NCBI GenBank assembly: GCA_000333855.2
Contig: CM007314.1
Location: 833,838-897,837, forward strand
Direction: 5' to 3'
Source of the DNA: Endotrypanum monterogeii
Lineage: Eukaryota > Euglenozoa > Kinetoplastea > Trypanosomatida > Trypanosomatidae
DNA: 64,000 nucleotides
Below, piece by piece: positions 1 to 10,489 of this stretch; positions within the stretch are counted from its first letter, which is position 1, and every line of letters begins with the position of its first letter. The notes under the pieces were generated by a model. The model did no database searches. It was not told the DNA's origin and worked only from the letters and a program-made list of their open reading frames with translations. Made by a program: the position numbers and the translations under genes.

Positions 1-792
1 TTTTAGAAAAAAATGTGCGCGAGGGTCTTCGTGCGACATACATGCACGTTTTACGCACGGAAAGGTCGGTGAGGGCAAGAAAAAAAAAAAAACAAGATGT
101 CTAGGGATGAAGCCACACCGCTATGAGAACTACATGCGTAAATCAGGACAAAAGACAACCAGTGGCGGAGCTCATGGTGGAAGTCGGTGCCTCTGCTGAG
201 AATCAGTGTGGCTCAACGATCGTACTTGCTCCGCTCAGGAGCCATAAAGCGGAGAGAGGGCACAAGGGCAGGGAAGGAGAGGTGTAGAGAGGGATAGGGG
301 GATTCCCTCTCTTCCTTGAAAAAAAAAAACCGATGATCCCTTCACTGGAGAGTCTCGTCCGATCAAATGAAAAAAAAAGCCACAACAGCCAACATCTACA
401 CAAAATGAAACGCACTGAAAACAGTGACGCAAAGTAAACCACGACTAGCGCCCATTCCGGCAGTAGACAACAACAAAAAGCAACACGATCATCAACACAC
501 ACGCACGCTGTGGAGCTGCATGCGGATAGACCGTGTCCTCGTCATGGAAACAGATCCCTCCGCACATACTGGGGTACATGTCTGTCACCGCAGTCGTGGG
601 TAAGGAAGTCGGGGGAAGATGAATGTTCAAAACACTTTCAAAACTTGTTCTTGAACAGCTGGCACGCACACACACACACACACACACACACCGGGTGCGA
701 CCCAGGGTTTGCAGCACAGGCAAAAACAAAAAAAAAACGGGTGTACAGGCGTCCTTCCTGTCTTCAAGCGTAGATCAAGTCCTTCTCTACCC
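1..792 (-). other. Non-coding interval downstream of the kinase gene
   Basis: No ORF here looks like a protein; the short ones are low-complexity or cross a (CA)n tract. Because transcription runs leftward, this is probably the 3' UTR of the kinase gene ending at 793 plus spacer. It contains several A runs of 9-13 nt and a (CA)n tract near 667-691. I see no RNA gene. Confidence 0.6.
667..691. repeat. (CA)n microsatellite
   Basis: Uninterrupted CA dinucleotides, read as (TG)n in the transcript strand, just beyond the stop codon of the kinase gene and so probably within its 3' UTR. Confidence 0.9.
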
Positions 793-3738
793 TTACTGTT
801 CAACATTACCCACCCACGTAACGTGATTGTCCTCTTCGATGTCCTTCGCTCCTTTCACGTTTCCGCGCAGGTCATTGTCGCAAAAGGTACCTCCTCCATT
901 TTTGCATACCCAAACCCCCTCGTAGGCGTTCTTGGTGAGGGTGTTGTGGATCACGTGTGGATGGCCTCCGGTGGTGACAAGGAGTCCGGCATTGCAGTTG
1001 CCGCGAATACGATTCTTCTCGATAATACCTGCCCCCTTCTCGAAGACATAAATACCGGCTTCTTTACCGCCCTCGATGAGATTATGAGTGATCTTCGGAG
1101 CGGCATTTGTCTTGACTAAGACACCCGCCTTTCCGTTGTTACAGATCTCGTTATCGCAGACAAAGGGTGTGGCCTGGTCGCAGCAGAATACACCAGCTTG
1201 GCCATTGCATAGAATCCGATTCTTGCGAATAACCGGCACAGCAGAGGTCCCCTTTACGACAATGCCACAGCCCGCGTTTTGTGCAATCATGTTGTATTCG
1301 ATCAAACCCGACGCATCCTGACAAAAAATGCCCGCCTCGGTGCCATCGGTGATGCGGTTGGCGCGAACGCGAGGGGTTGCGTCTTTCTTGAGCAGGAAGG
1401 CGGCAAAACCACAGCTAGAGAATGTGTTGCCCTCATACAATCCCTTCGACTTCTCCAGCAGCACGATTCCGGCGGCAGTCACATCAATAAAGGTGCACTG
1501 GGTAATCATTGGCTCTCTTGATGTCAGCTCGTCGTCTTTTGCATCTTCCTCCGCGCAGCTCGCCGGGTGAGGGCACAGGTCTGCCCTTGAGGAGTCTATT
1601 CGCCGTCGAGGCTGTTCGCCGATCGCGGAGCTACCTTGCGCTTTGGCAGAGAAAGATATCTTCTTACCCCCGCCAACGGTTACACCGCTGCCTTCGACGC
1701 AAGAGATGCGACATTTATGCAGGCGCCACTCACCGCCAGTGATGGACACCGCCGACGGACGCGAGAACCTTTGTGTCGATACTGACGTCGCCGCGTTCGC
1801 GTCTGTGTCGCACAGCTTTGGGCGACACTTACCGACGTGGCGAAGAATGAAATTCTCAACAGTTCCCTTGCCAGACTTACAATGCAAAGCAAATGGGCTG
1901 TCTACCACTTCTAGCATTGGCGGGGGCGACTCGCCTACAAGCTTGATGCTGTCTGGCAGTCGTGAAGTAAGAACGAGCGGTACCGTGTGAGTAGTATTGC
2001 TGGCGACAAGAATTTTACGAATTTGTGGCATATTCTCGACCGCCAGGAGCGCCTCAACAAGACTCGGCACATCTTGTGGGACACGCAACACTGTGTCTGG
2101 TGTCCTGCCGCTATTACCGCATCCGTCGCGACTTGCCTGCAGTCGTTGTATCATGGAAAACTCAGAGATGGACGCGCCACATCCCGGCAGCGCCAGCTGA
2201 AAGCGGGTGAATGTTCTGCTGCTCATCTCAGTGTCGCGCAGCAGCTTGCGGGGTTGAGTATTATTTCCTGACGGATACAAGCTCGCATTCTTCATGCTCG
2301 TCCGCGTCTGGTCTGACGTGTTCATCGATGAAAGACCTCGTGAGAAAGAGAGCGTTGGCTGTTGCTGCTGCTGCTGCTGGGACGGTGTTGTCGACAGAGG
2401 CGACGAGGTGGCACCGTTGATACTAATCAGAATAGAGGACATGCTCGTGCGGTCGTGGCTCTGACGCGAGTGGTGTTTATGACGGGCACGATCGCAACCG
2501 GGACAAAAGGCAGCCTGGCAGCTGGAACACAACACGGACGCAACTTCCACCTCGCAGACGTCACAAAGTGCTTCCTCAAGTTTTGGACAGCTCATACCTG
2601 CAAAGAGTGTTGCAGATTTGCCGGGGTGCGGAGACGATGTTGTCATGTTCGCCAAACGCTGCATGACGACCAACGCAGTAGGGCGACTTCTCGGTTCGCG
2701 CTGCAGCATGTCTCGCAGAAGCATTGCCAGTTTCGTGGAAAACCCCATTTTAGTGATTTGGTGTATCACACCATCCACCACTTGGGGATTTTCAAGTAGC
2801 ATGCTATTCATTGGTTGCTCGCGTAGGGTCAGGAGCTCCAACAGCACCATACCAAGACCCCATATATCCACTTTGCCGTCGTAGCACTGCTGCAACATTC
2901 GCTCTGGTGCCAGGTAATAGGGTGTGCCTACGGCCGAGTTGCGCCCAAGCCCCACCGTTGCCGCGAGACCGAAGTCGCCAATTTTGATATCTCTGTACTC
3001 GTCGAAAAATATATTCGTCGGTTTCAGATCACGGTGGAGAAAGCCCTTCTCATGAATAAACTGCAGTGCCGCCGCCGACTGCTCTAGCCATGACAGTGCC
3101 TGCGCTTCTGTTATTGGGTGGCTGCCCGTTTTCATAAACTCTTGCCGGGTCTCCCGCACCAGACTTTGCATATCGCCGTTTCTGCAGAGTTCCATCACGA
3201 GACACACGGCGATCTCATCTTTCCCTAGTAATTGAAGCCCGGTATGCTGCCGGTGCTTACGGAGGAGCGACGTGGGAACAGTACCTGCGGTGGTGTCCAC
3301 CCGAATCCCCTCCGCTGCGTTTGAGAAGGTCGCCATCGTCGCTCGATTCCCTTCACCACTGGCAGTATTCCCTACATTGACTTCGCTATTCGAGAGGCTG
3401 CAGAGGCAAAGGTTATCCTCTTCGAGTGGAACTCTCGCCTCGCGTTTCTTACCACTGTCGATAACTTCGCTGGAACACGCGCTTTCGCTCTGTGTTGCGA
3501 ACTCGTGGCGAAGCTCCACGCTGTTGAACACGAGGAAGAAATCCACATATGAGACAATGCCGGGGTGACGTAGCTGCAGGAGTACTTTGATTTCTTTTAG
3601 CGCTATGTTCACCTGCCCCTGATCAGTACAGCAGATCACCTTCATCGCGTAGCTTGCCTTCGATGTGAGGTGTTTCACCTCGTATACGACACCTTGAGCA
3701 CCATCGCCAATTTTGCGCTTGATGCTGTATTCCTCCAT
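793..3738 (-). CDS. NEK-like protein kinase with B-box zinc finger and C-terminal parallel beta-helix
   Basis: A 981-residue protein. The kinase domain (about 4-365) is intact: glycine loop GDGAQG at 11-16, beta3 lysine K33, HRD at 235-237, DFG at 255-257 and APE at 277-279. An insert of about 100 residues lies between roughly 74 and 173, before the hinge. A Cys/His cluster at about 392-430 fits a B-box zinc finger. From about 560 to the end, repeats rich in G, N, V and I with recurring GV.V and N.I patterns fit a right-handed parallel beta-helix (PbH1 repeats), as in FBXO11. The sequence resembles the expanded NEK group of kinetoplastids; substrate and location are unknown. An in-frame ATG at 3825 would add 29 residues, but I chose ATG 3738 because it sits three residues before the kinase fold and a likely splice acceptor lies at about 3780. 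Domain calls are firm; the exact NEK subgroup is not. Confidence 0.93.
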   Translation of the reverse strand: MEEYSIKRKIGDGAQGVVYEVKHLTSKASYAMKVICCTDQGQVNIALKEIKVLLQLRHPGIVSYVDFFLVFNSVELRHEFATQSESACSSEVIDSGKKREARVPLEEDNLCLCSLSNSEVNVGNTASGEGNRATMATFSNAAEGIRVDTTAGTVPTSLLRKHRQHTGLQLLGKDEIAVCLVMELCRNGDMQSLVRETRQEFMKTGSHPITEAQALSWLEQSAAALQFIHEKGFLHRDLKPTNIFFDEYRDIKIGDFGLAATVGLGRNSAVGTPYYLAPERMLQQCYDGKVDIWGLGMVLLELLTLREQPMNSMLLENPQVVDGVIHQITKMGFSTKLAMLLRDMLQREPRSRPTALVVMQRLANMTTSSPHPGKSATLFAGMSCPKLEEALCDVCEVEVASVLCSSCQAAFCPGCDRARHKHHSRQSHDRTSMSSILISINGATSSPLSTTPSQQQQQQQPTLSFSRGLSSMNTSDQTRTSMKNASLYPSGNNTQPRKLLRDTEMSSRTFTRFQLALPGCGASISEFSMIQRLQASRDGCGNSGRTPDTVLRVPQDVPSLVEALLAVENMPQIRKILVASNTTHTVPLVLTSRLPDSIKLVGESPPPMLEVVDSPFALHCKSGKGTVENFILRHVGKCRPKLCDTDANAATSVSTQRFSRPSAVSITGGEWRLHKCRISCVEGSGVTVGGGKKISFSAKAQGSSAIGEQPRRRIDSSRADLCPHPASCAEEDAKDDELTSREPMITQCTFIDVTAAGIVLLEKSKGLYEGNTFSSCGFAAFLLKKDATPRVRANRITDGTEAGIFCQDASGLIEYNMIAQNAGCGIVVKGTSAVPVIRKNRILCNGQAGVFCCDQATPFVCDNEICNNGKAGVLVKTNAAPKITHNLIEGGKEAGIYVFEKGAGIIEKNRIRGNCNAGLLVTTGGHPHVIHNTLTKNAYEGVWVCKNGGGTFCDNDLRGNVKGAKDIEEDNHVTWVGNVEQ

Positions 3739-4307
3739 CCTTCCATGAGCCGCGGGGCACGCACGCTTCGTCTTTATCTCTATGCGTGGTTGTATAGGAA
3801 TGTATCGATAAACACACACCCACACACCGATCGAGAAGCCAAGATTTCCAAAAAAGGAACAAATATGCTATCCGGGCTAATGGTTGGGCGTCAGAAAAAG
3901 CCCCTCGTGTCCCACCTTTACGCCTGACACAAAACAGAGCGAGAGATTAGCAGAAGCGCAGACGCAGACCAAGTGCTAGATAATAAACAGGAACACCTTA
4001 CAACTTCAATCGAAATGAAGAGTGAGGTTTAATCCACTCTTCACAGTACAGCGGGTTATTCACAAGACTCTTCACTTTTTTCCCTGCCTCCCTCTCTCCC
4101 TCAAGGGTGCAGTGAACGTCGACGTTACACAACCACTGAGCTGACTCTTTCCTCACCGAGGGAAACTCCAATCCCGGCAAGGCGTGACAAAACTATAAAA
4201 TGGGTACACAGAAAGATGTGTACGAAAAAAAAAAACTCTTTTTTTTTTTTCAGACAGCCTCAAATCACAGCGAAAAGGCTTCCCACACCAATCAAGCATA
4301 GAAGACG

Positions 4308-4343
4308 ATATATATATATATATATATGTGTGTGTATATATAT
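4308..4343. repeat. Compound (TA)n(TG)n(TA)n microsatellite
   Basis: TA repeats interrupted by a short TG block. It lies in the spacer between the lipase and kinase genes. Confidence 0.85.
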
Positions 4344-4783
4344 GAGTATTGTGAATCTATAACCGCTCTATCACGGGACAAGGAAAGAAAAAACTGAAAC
4401 GAAGGGAGATCTAAAGACGGCTAATGAGACGAACGCAAGCGGAGATGTAGAGGAGGAGAAAAAGAAGAGAGGCCGAATAATGATATGCGCTGGGCCCCGC
4501 TTTGAAGGTGAAGAGTGAATTTTGTGGTCTGTGTGCTCCAGTAACGTTCCAGTGTCTAAAAAAGAAGTGCTCGAAGGCAACGGAAATGAGGGAAAGGGCA
4601 GTGTCCGGCAATGACTTCAGAGAAGGGGGGGGGAGGGGGGGGTTCTAGTGCTTCAAGTGATTTCCACCCCTCTACTCATCTGTCTCTGCTCAAGGACGAA
4701 CAATAGGTTTTGATGCACCTTCTGGAAGTCAGATAAACCTGCGACTACCTTAGTGCAGCTGATACAGCCGACCTGCTTCTGCA

Positions 4784-4810
4784 TGTGTGTGTGTGTGTGT
4801 GTGTGTGTGT
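4784..4810. repeat. (GT)n microsatellite
   Basis: About thirteen GT units on the plus strand, i.e. (AC)n in the transcript strand. This is the opposite orientation to most tracts near start codons here. Confidence 0.85.
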
Positions 4811-5029
4811 CGATAGGAATGAAAAAGAGATCCAGTGCCAAAGTCGATAAAAGTTTATCTATACGAAAGAAAGAGAATACAAGTCGACATGTGTGCGTAG
4901 CTTGAAGATATACCAGTGTTCATGGAAACCAGCAGGCGCTCCCTTTCCAGAAACGATTCTGTTTTTTTCTTCTTTATGTTGTTGCCGGGAACTGGGACAT
5001 GGGTACAACCCTTGTGACTTTCCCTTGGA

Positions 5030-5376
5030 TTATATATATATATATTTTTGACCTTTTCTCGCGGTAAAGCCCGCCAGAACACAACGTAAAATATGAGGGA
5101 AGTCTTGTTTCACTCCTCAGCAGACGCCGATGGGAAGGACAAACACGGAGGCCCCCCCCCCTTCCCCCTGACACTGTCTTTTTCCTTCCCTCCTCTGCTC
5201 CAGAAAAAGAGCCAAACTGCATTTTTTCACAGCTAACTAACTTCTTCCCTGTACACCTACATTTCCAATGCTCGTATTTCTCGCTGCAGACACCGCTCAA
5301 CACTCGTCGCCAAGCGAATCTGTGTCACTAGCGGCCAGGTTCGACTCTGCGCACGGGAGGCGACATAACTGATGTA
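5030..5376. repeat. Left copy of a duplication flanking the N gap
   Basis: This block repeats 5475-5821 with a constant offset of 445 bases. Apart from the leading TA/T tract, where the number of TA units and T residues differs but total length is equal, I see no difference. It runs from the start of the lipase 3' UTR into the last 39 codons of the lipase and stops exactly at the N run. The likeliest explanation is two overlapping contig ends, perhaps from different alleles, scaffolded without merging. Confidence 0.85.
5257..5376 (-). pseudogene. Duplicated 3' end of the patatin-like lipase gene
   Basis: It encodes the same final 39 residues and stop codon as the complete gene ending at 5702, then runs into the N gap. 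It has no start and no catalytic region. It is most likely an assembly duplicate rather than a real second gene, but a genuine tandem partial copy cannot be excluded from sequence alone. Confidence 0.7.
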
Positions 5377-5474
5377 NNNNNNNNNNNNNNNNNNNNNNNN
5401 NNNNNNNNNNNNNNNNNNNNNNNNNNNNNNNNNNNNNNNNNNNNNNNNNNNNNNNNNNNNNNNNNNNNNNNNNN
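5377..5474. other. Assembly gap (98 N)
   Basis: Run of N flanked on both sides by the same roughly 345-bp sequence. Gap size is probably nominal. Confidence 0.99.
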
Positions 5475-5821
5475 ATATATATTTTTTTTTTTTTGACCTT
5501 TTCTCGCGGTAAAGCCCGCCAGAACACAACGTAAAATATGAGGGAAGTCTTGTTTCACTCCTCAGCAGACGCCGATGGGAAGGACAAACACGGAGGCCCC
5601 CCCCCCTTCCCCCTGACACTGTCTTTTTCCTTCCCTCCTCTGCTCCAGAAAAAGAGCCAAACTGCATTTTTTCACAGCTAACTAACTTCTTCCCTGTACA
5701 CCTACATTTCCAATGCTCGTATTTCTCGCTGCAGACACCGCTCAACACTCGTCGCCAAGCGAATCTGTGTCACTAGCGGCCAGGTTCGACTCTGCGCACG
5801 GGAGGCGACATAACTGATGTA
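5475..5821. repeat. Right copy of the gap-flanking duplication
   Basis: Matches 5030-5376. This copy is contiguous with the complete lipase coding sequence. Its TA/T leader has fewer TA units and about 13 T, against about 5 T in the left copy. Confidence 0.85.
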
Positions 5822-8359
5822 GTCTGCGGATGGATTGTTAAGCAGGTTCAGGTAGTCCGGCACTGCCTTCAAGACGGAGTCCACCGGCTGGATGGTCAAG
5901 TCACCTCCGTAATACTGGGCAAACAGCAGAAAGATGACCTCGGATCTGCCGGAGCGCGGGAGTAGGTGCAATGTAAACAAAATCGTCAACACCTGGCTGC
6001 AAAGGGAGACCCACCCGAACCAAAGTTGTGTAAGCCACGAGCAGCTTGTGGCGCCGATAAGGGTAGACTTTGGTGGCCGCAGGAACGGAATCACGTAGGG
6101 GTTCACCTGACTCACAATGAGGTAGTTGACATTGAAGAGTTGACTGAGCAGGTATCGAGGAATATCCTGCGCAATACTGCCATCGCACCACAGCTCTCCG
6201 GGAAGATACGGCACAAACGCCCTGCCGCCAAGGGACGACTTTTCAATAAGCTGCACAGCCGTGAAGAGGCCTGGTAGGGCACAGCTAGCGCTCACCGCGT
6301 TCCATATAACAACATCCGGCGCAGTCACGTAGTTCAGTAGCGAGTGCCGATCGGAGGTCATCCCCTCCTGAACGCTACGCGTAACAGATACGTTCAGCAC
6401 CTTCCCGCTGAGATGATATGCCTCCCGGAAAGTAATGTCTCCACACTGACTTCGCATGCACTCCATCAACGACCGCACATCCATCAGGGATCCGGTCTTG
6501 AAGAAACGCCGCAGTTTTCCCGGGAGGCCACTGTCTTCGCCGAACGGGGACAGGTGCATCGCCTCTGTGGAGAGGACATGCGATTTCATGAAAGCGTGAA
6601 GCTCATCTGGAGACTTGGTGCAGATCAAGGCGGCAATAATAGAGCCGGCTGAGGAGCCACATAAAATGTCAGGTAGTACATCGGCCTCGTGGAGTGCACG
6701 GACGACGCCAGCGTGGTACGTGCCCATGGAGGCGCCACCGCTGAGCACCAGCGCCGTTCGACCGAAGGAGTGCAGCACTTTCCGTAGAACACCTAGTCGA
6801 TGCTCTACTGTAGGCATCGTTGGGTTGTTCACCGGAATGTTTTTCGGTTCGGGGTGATATTGCTGCTGTTGCGCTGACGGAAACGCGCAGCCGTCGAGGA
6901 AGCTGCAAAGAGAAGCACAGGACCTGGTAAGTTGCTCAATCAAAGCAGCCTCTGGTGAAAGAGACACTGCCGAGGAGATTCTGGCCGCATGCGGTGACGT
7001 CAGTGCCACAGGTGCCCCCACGGCCAGCGGAAAAGAAACGCTACTCGCTGATTTTTCTTCGGTGCGCAACAGTGGGGTTTGTGGGGGCGGCGTATTTGAA
7101 AGACTCCCTGAGCGTTTTTCGTCCTGAAGCAAGTAGGCAGTTGCGCAGGAGGAAGATCCCATCGACGGAATGAGCACGAGATCATCTTTGGCGACGTGGG
7201 TGTCATTTTCCCAGGCCTGTGTGGAGGCGTCGCTGTGCAGTGTTCTGGTGCTTCTTGTTGTAAGCGGAATCGCTGCGGAAACAGAGCTGCTCTCCACACA
7301 CTGAAAGTAGAGGGAGGTGCTTTCCTGCCGAGTAAGTGCTGCGGCTGCACCCCTCCAATGTTGAGAACCCGTCGGCGGTAGCCTCCGTAACTGCGTCTGC
7401 CACACCTGCTGGATTTTAGCCGCCAAGTCGACCGCTGGCAAGGTGGCCGGTGAACCAGACTTTGTCGTTGTCAGCAGTGGAAGGCGTCTGCCGGCCCTCA
7501 GCGGCGACACCGGCGCAGTACCCGTGCCACCCTCCAATCTAGCCCAACAGGGATGCAACTCGTGCAACATCGGTGCGGCCGATAATCGAGACGTATGGCG
7601 CTCGGTTGATGGGGAAATGTCTTTCTTGAGGGGTTCACCACGCCGCGTCCTTCCTGCGTACGCCATGATAAGGCACCTGATACTGTCTATGTAGTCCTCC
7701 AGACATTGCGGGGCGCTGTGGTAGTAGCAGTAAATAGAGGGATCCATTATGCCGTGTGCGTTGCGCCGCAGCAGTGAGCACAAGAACGTCTCCATTGCGT
7801 ATATGTTGTTCGACCGGACGAGGTGCTGCGCAGCGGTGGCATCCACGAGAAGGCCGACAGCGTTGCAGCGTTCAAGCGGTGGAGCGTCTTGAGCCCATTT
7901 CGCTGCACCACAGTAGTGGTCCAAGCTCGCTGCAGCTTCGACAAACGTTGCGTAACTCTCTGTTGTATTCATCACCGACAAGAAACGCTGTGTCGTGCGG
8001 CGAAATTGCATGCGAGCAGGGTAGTCGTTCAGCCATCGTGGTACGGCAAAGATACGAGCAAATAAACCGTTAGCGAGGTCGATGAGAAAGGTAAGCAGGC
8101 GCACCTGCTGGATCAAATACGAGACCAAGCAGGCCAACAAGACCCACATTTCACGTGTCCGTCTGAACACTGTGCGTGTCCATTGCGATAAAGAGATCGA
8201 GTAGCCTCTTGATGTCCCTTGAGCCGCGGAGGGGTGTTTCGAAGACTTTCGCGCCGTCTTTGGGGGACGGCGGATACGCTTCTGGGCGTCAACTCTAGAA
8301 GCAGACCGCGCTGCACGTCGACACGGTGGACATATTGTGGCAGATTCTTCGAGCGGCAT
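5702..8359 (-). CDS. Patatin-like phospholipase / triacylglycerol lipase (DUF3336 + patatin)
   Basis: An 885-residue protein. A hydrophobic stretch beginning at MWVLLACL (about 70-100) precedes a DUF3336-like region (about 120-235: a TESYATF...AA..LD start, then LLRRNAHGI). A long low-complexity linker follows, then the patatin domain with oxyanion loop GGASMG, nucleophile elbow GSSAG (Ser570) and the DG of the catalytic dyad (Asp726). DUF3336 plus patatin is typical of fungal Tgl3/4/5 and plant SDP1 lipid-droplet triacylglycerol lipases, so a role in neutral-lipid or phospholipid breakdown at a membrane or lipid droplet is inferred. The ORF could start at 8485, but that Met lies in a (CA)n microsatellite; ATG 8359 is preferred. 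Both catalytic residues are present. The 3' end is duplicated across the gap at 5377-5474. Confidence 0.93.
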   Translation of the reverse strand: MPLEESATICPPCRRAARSASRVDAQKRIRRPPKTARKSSKHPSAAQGTSRGYSISLSQWTRTVFRRTREMWVLLACLVSYLIQQVRLLTFLIDLANGLFARIFAVPRWLNDYPARMQFRRTTQRFLSVMNTTESYATFVEAAASLDHYCGAAKWAQDAPPLERCNAVGLLVDATAAQHLVRSNNIYAMETFLCSLLRRNAHGIMDPSIYCYYHSAPQCLEDYIDSIRCLIMAYAGRTRRGEPLKKDISPSTERHTSRLSAAPMLHELHPCWARLEGGTGTAPVSPLRAGRRLPLLTTTKSGSPATLPAVDLAAKIQQVWQTQLRRLPPTGSQHWRGAAAALTRQESTSLYFQCVESSSVSAAIPLTTRSTRTLHSDASTQAWENDTHVAKDDLVLIPSMGSSSCATAYLLQDEKRSGSLSNTPPPQTPLLRTEEKSASSVSFPLAVGAPVALTSPHAARISSAVSLSPEAALIEQLTRSCASLCSFLDGCAFPSAQQQQYHPEPKNIPVNNPTMPTVEHRLGVLRKVLHSFGRTALVLSGGASMGTYHAGVVRALHEADVLPDILCGSSAGSIIAALICTKSPDELHAFMKSHVLSTEAMHLSPFGEDSGLPGKLRRFFKTGSLMDVRSLMECMRSQCGDITFREAYHLSGKVLNVSVTRSVQEGMTSDRHSLLNYVTAPDVVIWNAVSASCALPGLFTAVQLIEKSSLGGRAFVPYLPGELWCDGSIAQDIPRYLLSQLFNVNYLIVSQVNPYVIPFLRPPKSTLIGATSCSWLTQLWFGWVSLCSQVLTILFTLHLLPRSGRSEVIFLLFAQYYGGDLTIQPVDSVLKAVPDYLNLLNNPSADYISYVASRAQSRTWPLVTQIRLATSVERCLQREIRALEM

Positions 8360-8455
8360 CGTGGTCGCGTAATCAAGGAACACAAAACCAGTGATACGTG
8401 GTACACAGCCGTTGGGGGAGGGAGGAGATAGGAAGATACGGAAGATGAGTTCAAC

Positions 8456-8489
8456 CTTTGAAAATACACACACACACACACACACACAC
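8456..8489 (-). promoter_or_regulatory. Probable spliced-leader acceptor with (TG)n tract for the lipase gene
   Basis: On the minus strand a (TG)n repeat followed by TATTTTC leads to the first AG (plus-strand CT at 8456-8457), about 97 nt upstream of ATG 8359. The acceptor lies downstream of the alternative ATG at 8485, which supports the shorter protein. Predicted by eye only. Confidence 0.5.
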
Positions 8490-9310
8490 GCGTCTCCAGT
8501 GGTCTCAGTTCAGTAAATATCGAGCAAATGAAGAAAAAAAAATCGACCAATGCGCAAATACGTTTCGCTGAGCAAAGGACAGTATCACACAAACCGACAC
8601 ACCTAGAAGCGCAGGCAATACACACACTGTACACCACCCACTCCTTCGGCAACCCACAACTCAGACACAGTATTCGCGAAGACAAACTGAGAAAAAAGCT
8701 GTATATATACAAGGCACAGAAAATGATGGGTGCAGATTGGAGACAGCCAGCTAGCCAGTTGCCACAAGATCTGAACAAGACACTCTCCAATACCCTGTTT
8801 CCCCCCACTACTCTCCCCTGGATTGAGATGGTATGAATATAATACTAATATTCTTGACGTTGCCAATGACAGGAGCGGAGAAAAAAAACAATCAAATAAG
8901 TTCACACAAATAATTACAAAGAATGATAAGAAAATGAGATCCCTTTCACATGACGGTCTTGCTCCTCCCTCCCTCTTTTTTTTTGTTTTTCAAGGAGGGG
9001 GAGGGTGGTGGTGGTGGTGAAAATGTTCAATAAAAAAAAACAACGGAGCACCTGTAGCTGGTTCACTAGCTAGGTGTGAGTCAGGGGAATACTGTCCGTG
9101 CGGGGGCGGCACGATCAGACAGCAGCGTTTGAGATATAAGAAATTCTAACTACATGTCTATTCTTTTTTCTTTCCTGTTCGCGGTAGGGTGATGCGTTCT
9201 GGGCGGTTGCGCGAGACGGGGATTTTCTATACGACCCATACAGGATCACCACCCAAACACAAAGACGCACACGAACTAAGTTGCACGCCTGTACATGTGC
9301 CTCACAGAAT

Positions 9311-9311
<1 letters not shown>

Positions 9312-9343
<32 letters not shown>

Positions 9344-9344
9344 C
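9312..9344. repeat. (TA)n tract followed by TG
   Basis: About fourteen TA units then a short TG segment, in the spacer between the WD40 and lipase genes. Confidence 0.85.
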
Positions 9345-10489
9345 GTGTTTTGAGAGGAAAACAACAACGAAAATAGGTGATTTCGGAAGGGCAGAACAGC
9401 GTAGAGAGAGAGAGAGGAGTGACGAGAGGCAGAATCAGCGAGGATAGTTGCAAAGACGGGAGTTCCCCAGTCACTTATTTGTCATCGAGGGGGAAGGGAG
9501 AGCGCTCTCTAGGGGCCGTCCTTCAACTTTCAGGATAAAACGACTCCGGTTAAAATTTTATTTTAAGCACTCCCATCAAAAGTCTCTGGGGCTAGCGGCT
9601 CTCATTTTCGATTGCCGTCGCGCTTATCTCTACACGCACCGAGTGTACTGTGATGATATTCGCACATGTGCGACGCAAGCCTCTTGCTTCATCTCAGAGA
9701 GCGAGTGCCCATTTCACTGCGGGATGATCTCGCAGTTGTGACTTTCAATTCCTTTGTTTTTCTATTTTGTCTGCAATGGACCCACACATGTTGGGGCGAC
9801 ACACATGAATACAGAGCCCCATAGGCGGAACTCCCCCCCCTCCCTTCCGAAGTCTTGAGCAAACCCATCCATTGATGCGCAGCTACGGTAGACACGACAT
9901 TCGCCAAAACGGGCACAATAAACGGGTCGTAGCCACCTGCAACCAGGTCGAAGATGAGTTTGTACTGGTATCGTCTCGCAGTCACTCGTGAAATACCGAA
10001 TGACATGCGGTGGTCTCTGGTGTTTCCTTCCGGAGGGTCCCACAGTCCTTTACCATTCATAGAGAAACGGGCAGCGAGAGGGGCGCTCACTTCACTGTAA
10101 GACCTTGTCTCCTATGTAGCGGTTTCAAATGTGGCTTTTCTCGCTCGTCACTTCCCTGCCACAAAGATGCAGCACCTGAGCAAGCGCACCAGCAGCGCTA
10201 CAAGGACTTCGGCATTGCACGATATAAGCTCGACACAGCGCCGCTGTAAAATGGGGCGAGGGGTTTCGCCCCCACTTTTCCCTGACGGGAGGTGACGCAA
10301 GAGTTTGCTGTGCCAACCTGTGACGAGGTGTTCTGGGCCTATTGCTGCATACACGTACAGGGCAGTGGGGGAGTCATGAAAGCATATGCGGGGAGCACAG
10401 CCCAAGCCGCTATGACGCCGCGACACACAAAGGCCTTCACATTCTTCCTCGAAGGAAAAAAAAAACGACGAGCGTCGCCGATTAGATGA

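Larger units (their letters stand above)
3739..5256 (-). other. Intergenic region between lipase and kinase genes
   Basis: No convincing gene. In transcript order it holds the lipase 3' UTR and spacer, then the kinase 5' region. Visible elements are a TA/TG microsatellite at 4308-4343, a (GT)n tract at 4784-4810, a G-rich tract near 4625-4643, and the outer half of a duplication that continues to 5376. A degenerate CA stretch at about 3811-3827 lies 73-89 nt upstream of the kinase ATG. Confidence 0.6.
8360..10489 (-). other. Intergenic region between WD40 and lipase genes
   Basis: A 2.1-kb stretch, probably WD40 3' UTR (high side) and lipase 5' UTR (low side). It contains a (CA)n tract at 8466-8489, a GGT repeat near 9004-9019, a (TA)n tract at 9312-9344 and many A runs. 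The part from about 9700 to 10430 has a more balanced composition and holds a 123-codon minus-strand ORF (9689-10060) that I could not match to any family. Confidence 0.55.

Noticed and set aside
3739..3825. 29-residue extension of the kinase
   Set aside because: Lies before a likely splice acceptor near 3780 and adds no domain; the kinase fold begins right after ATG 3738.
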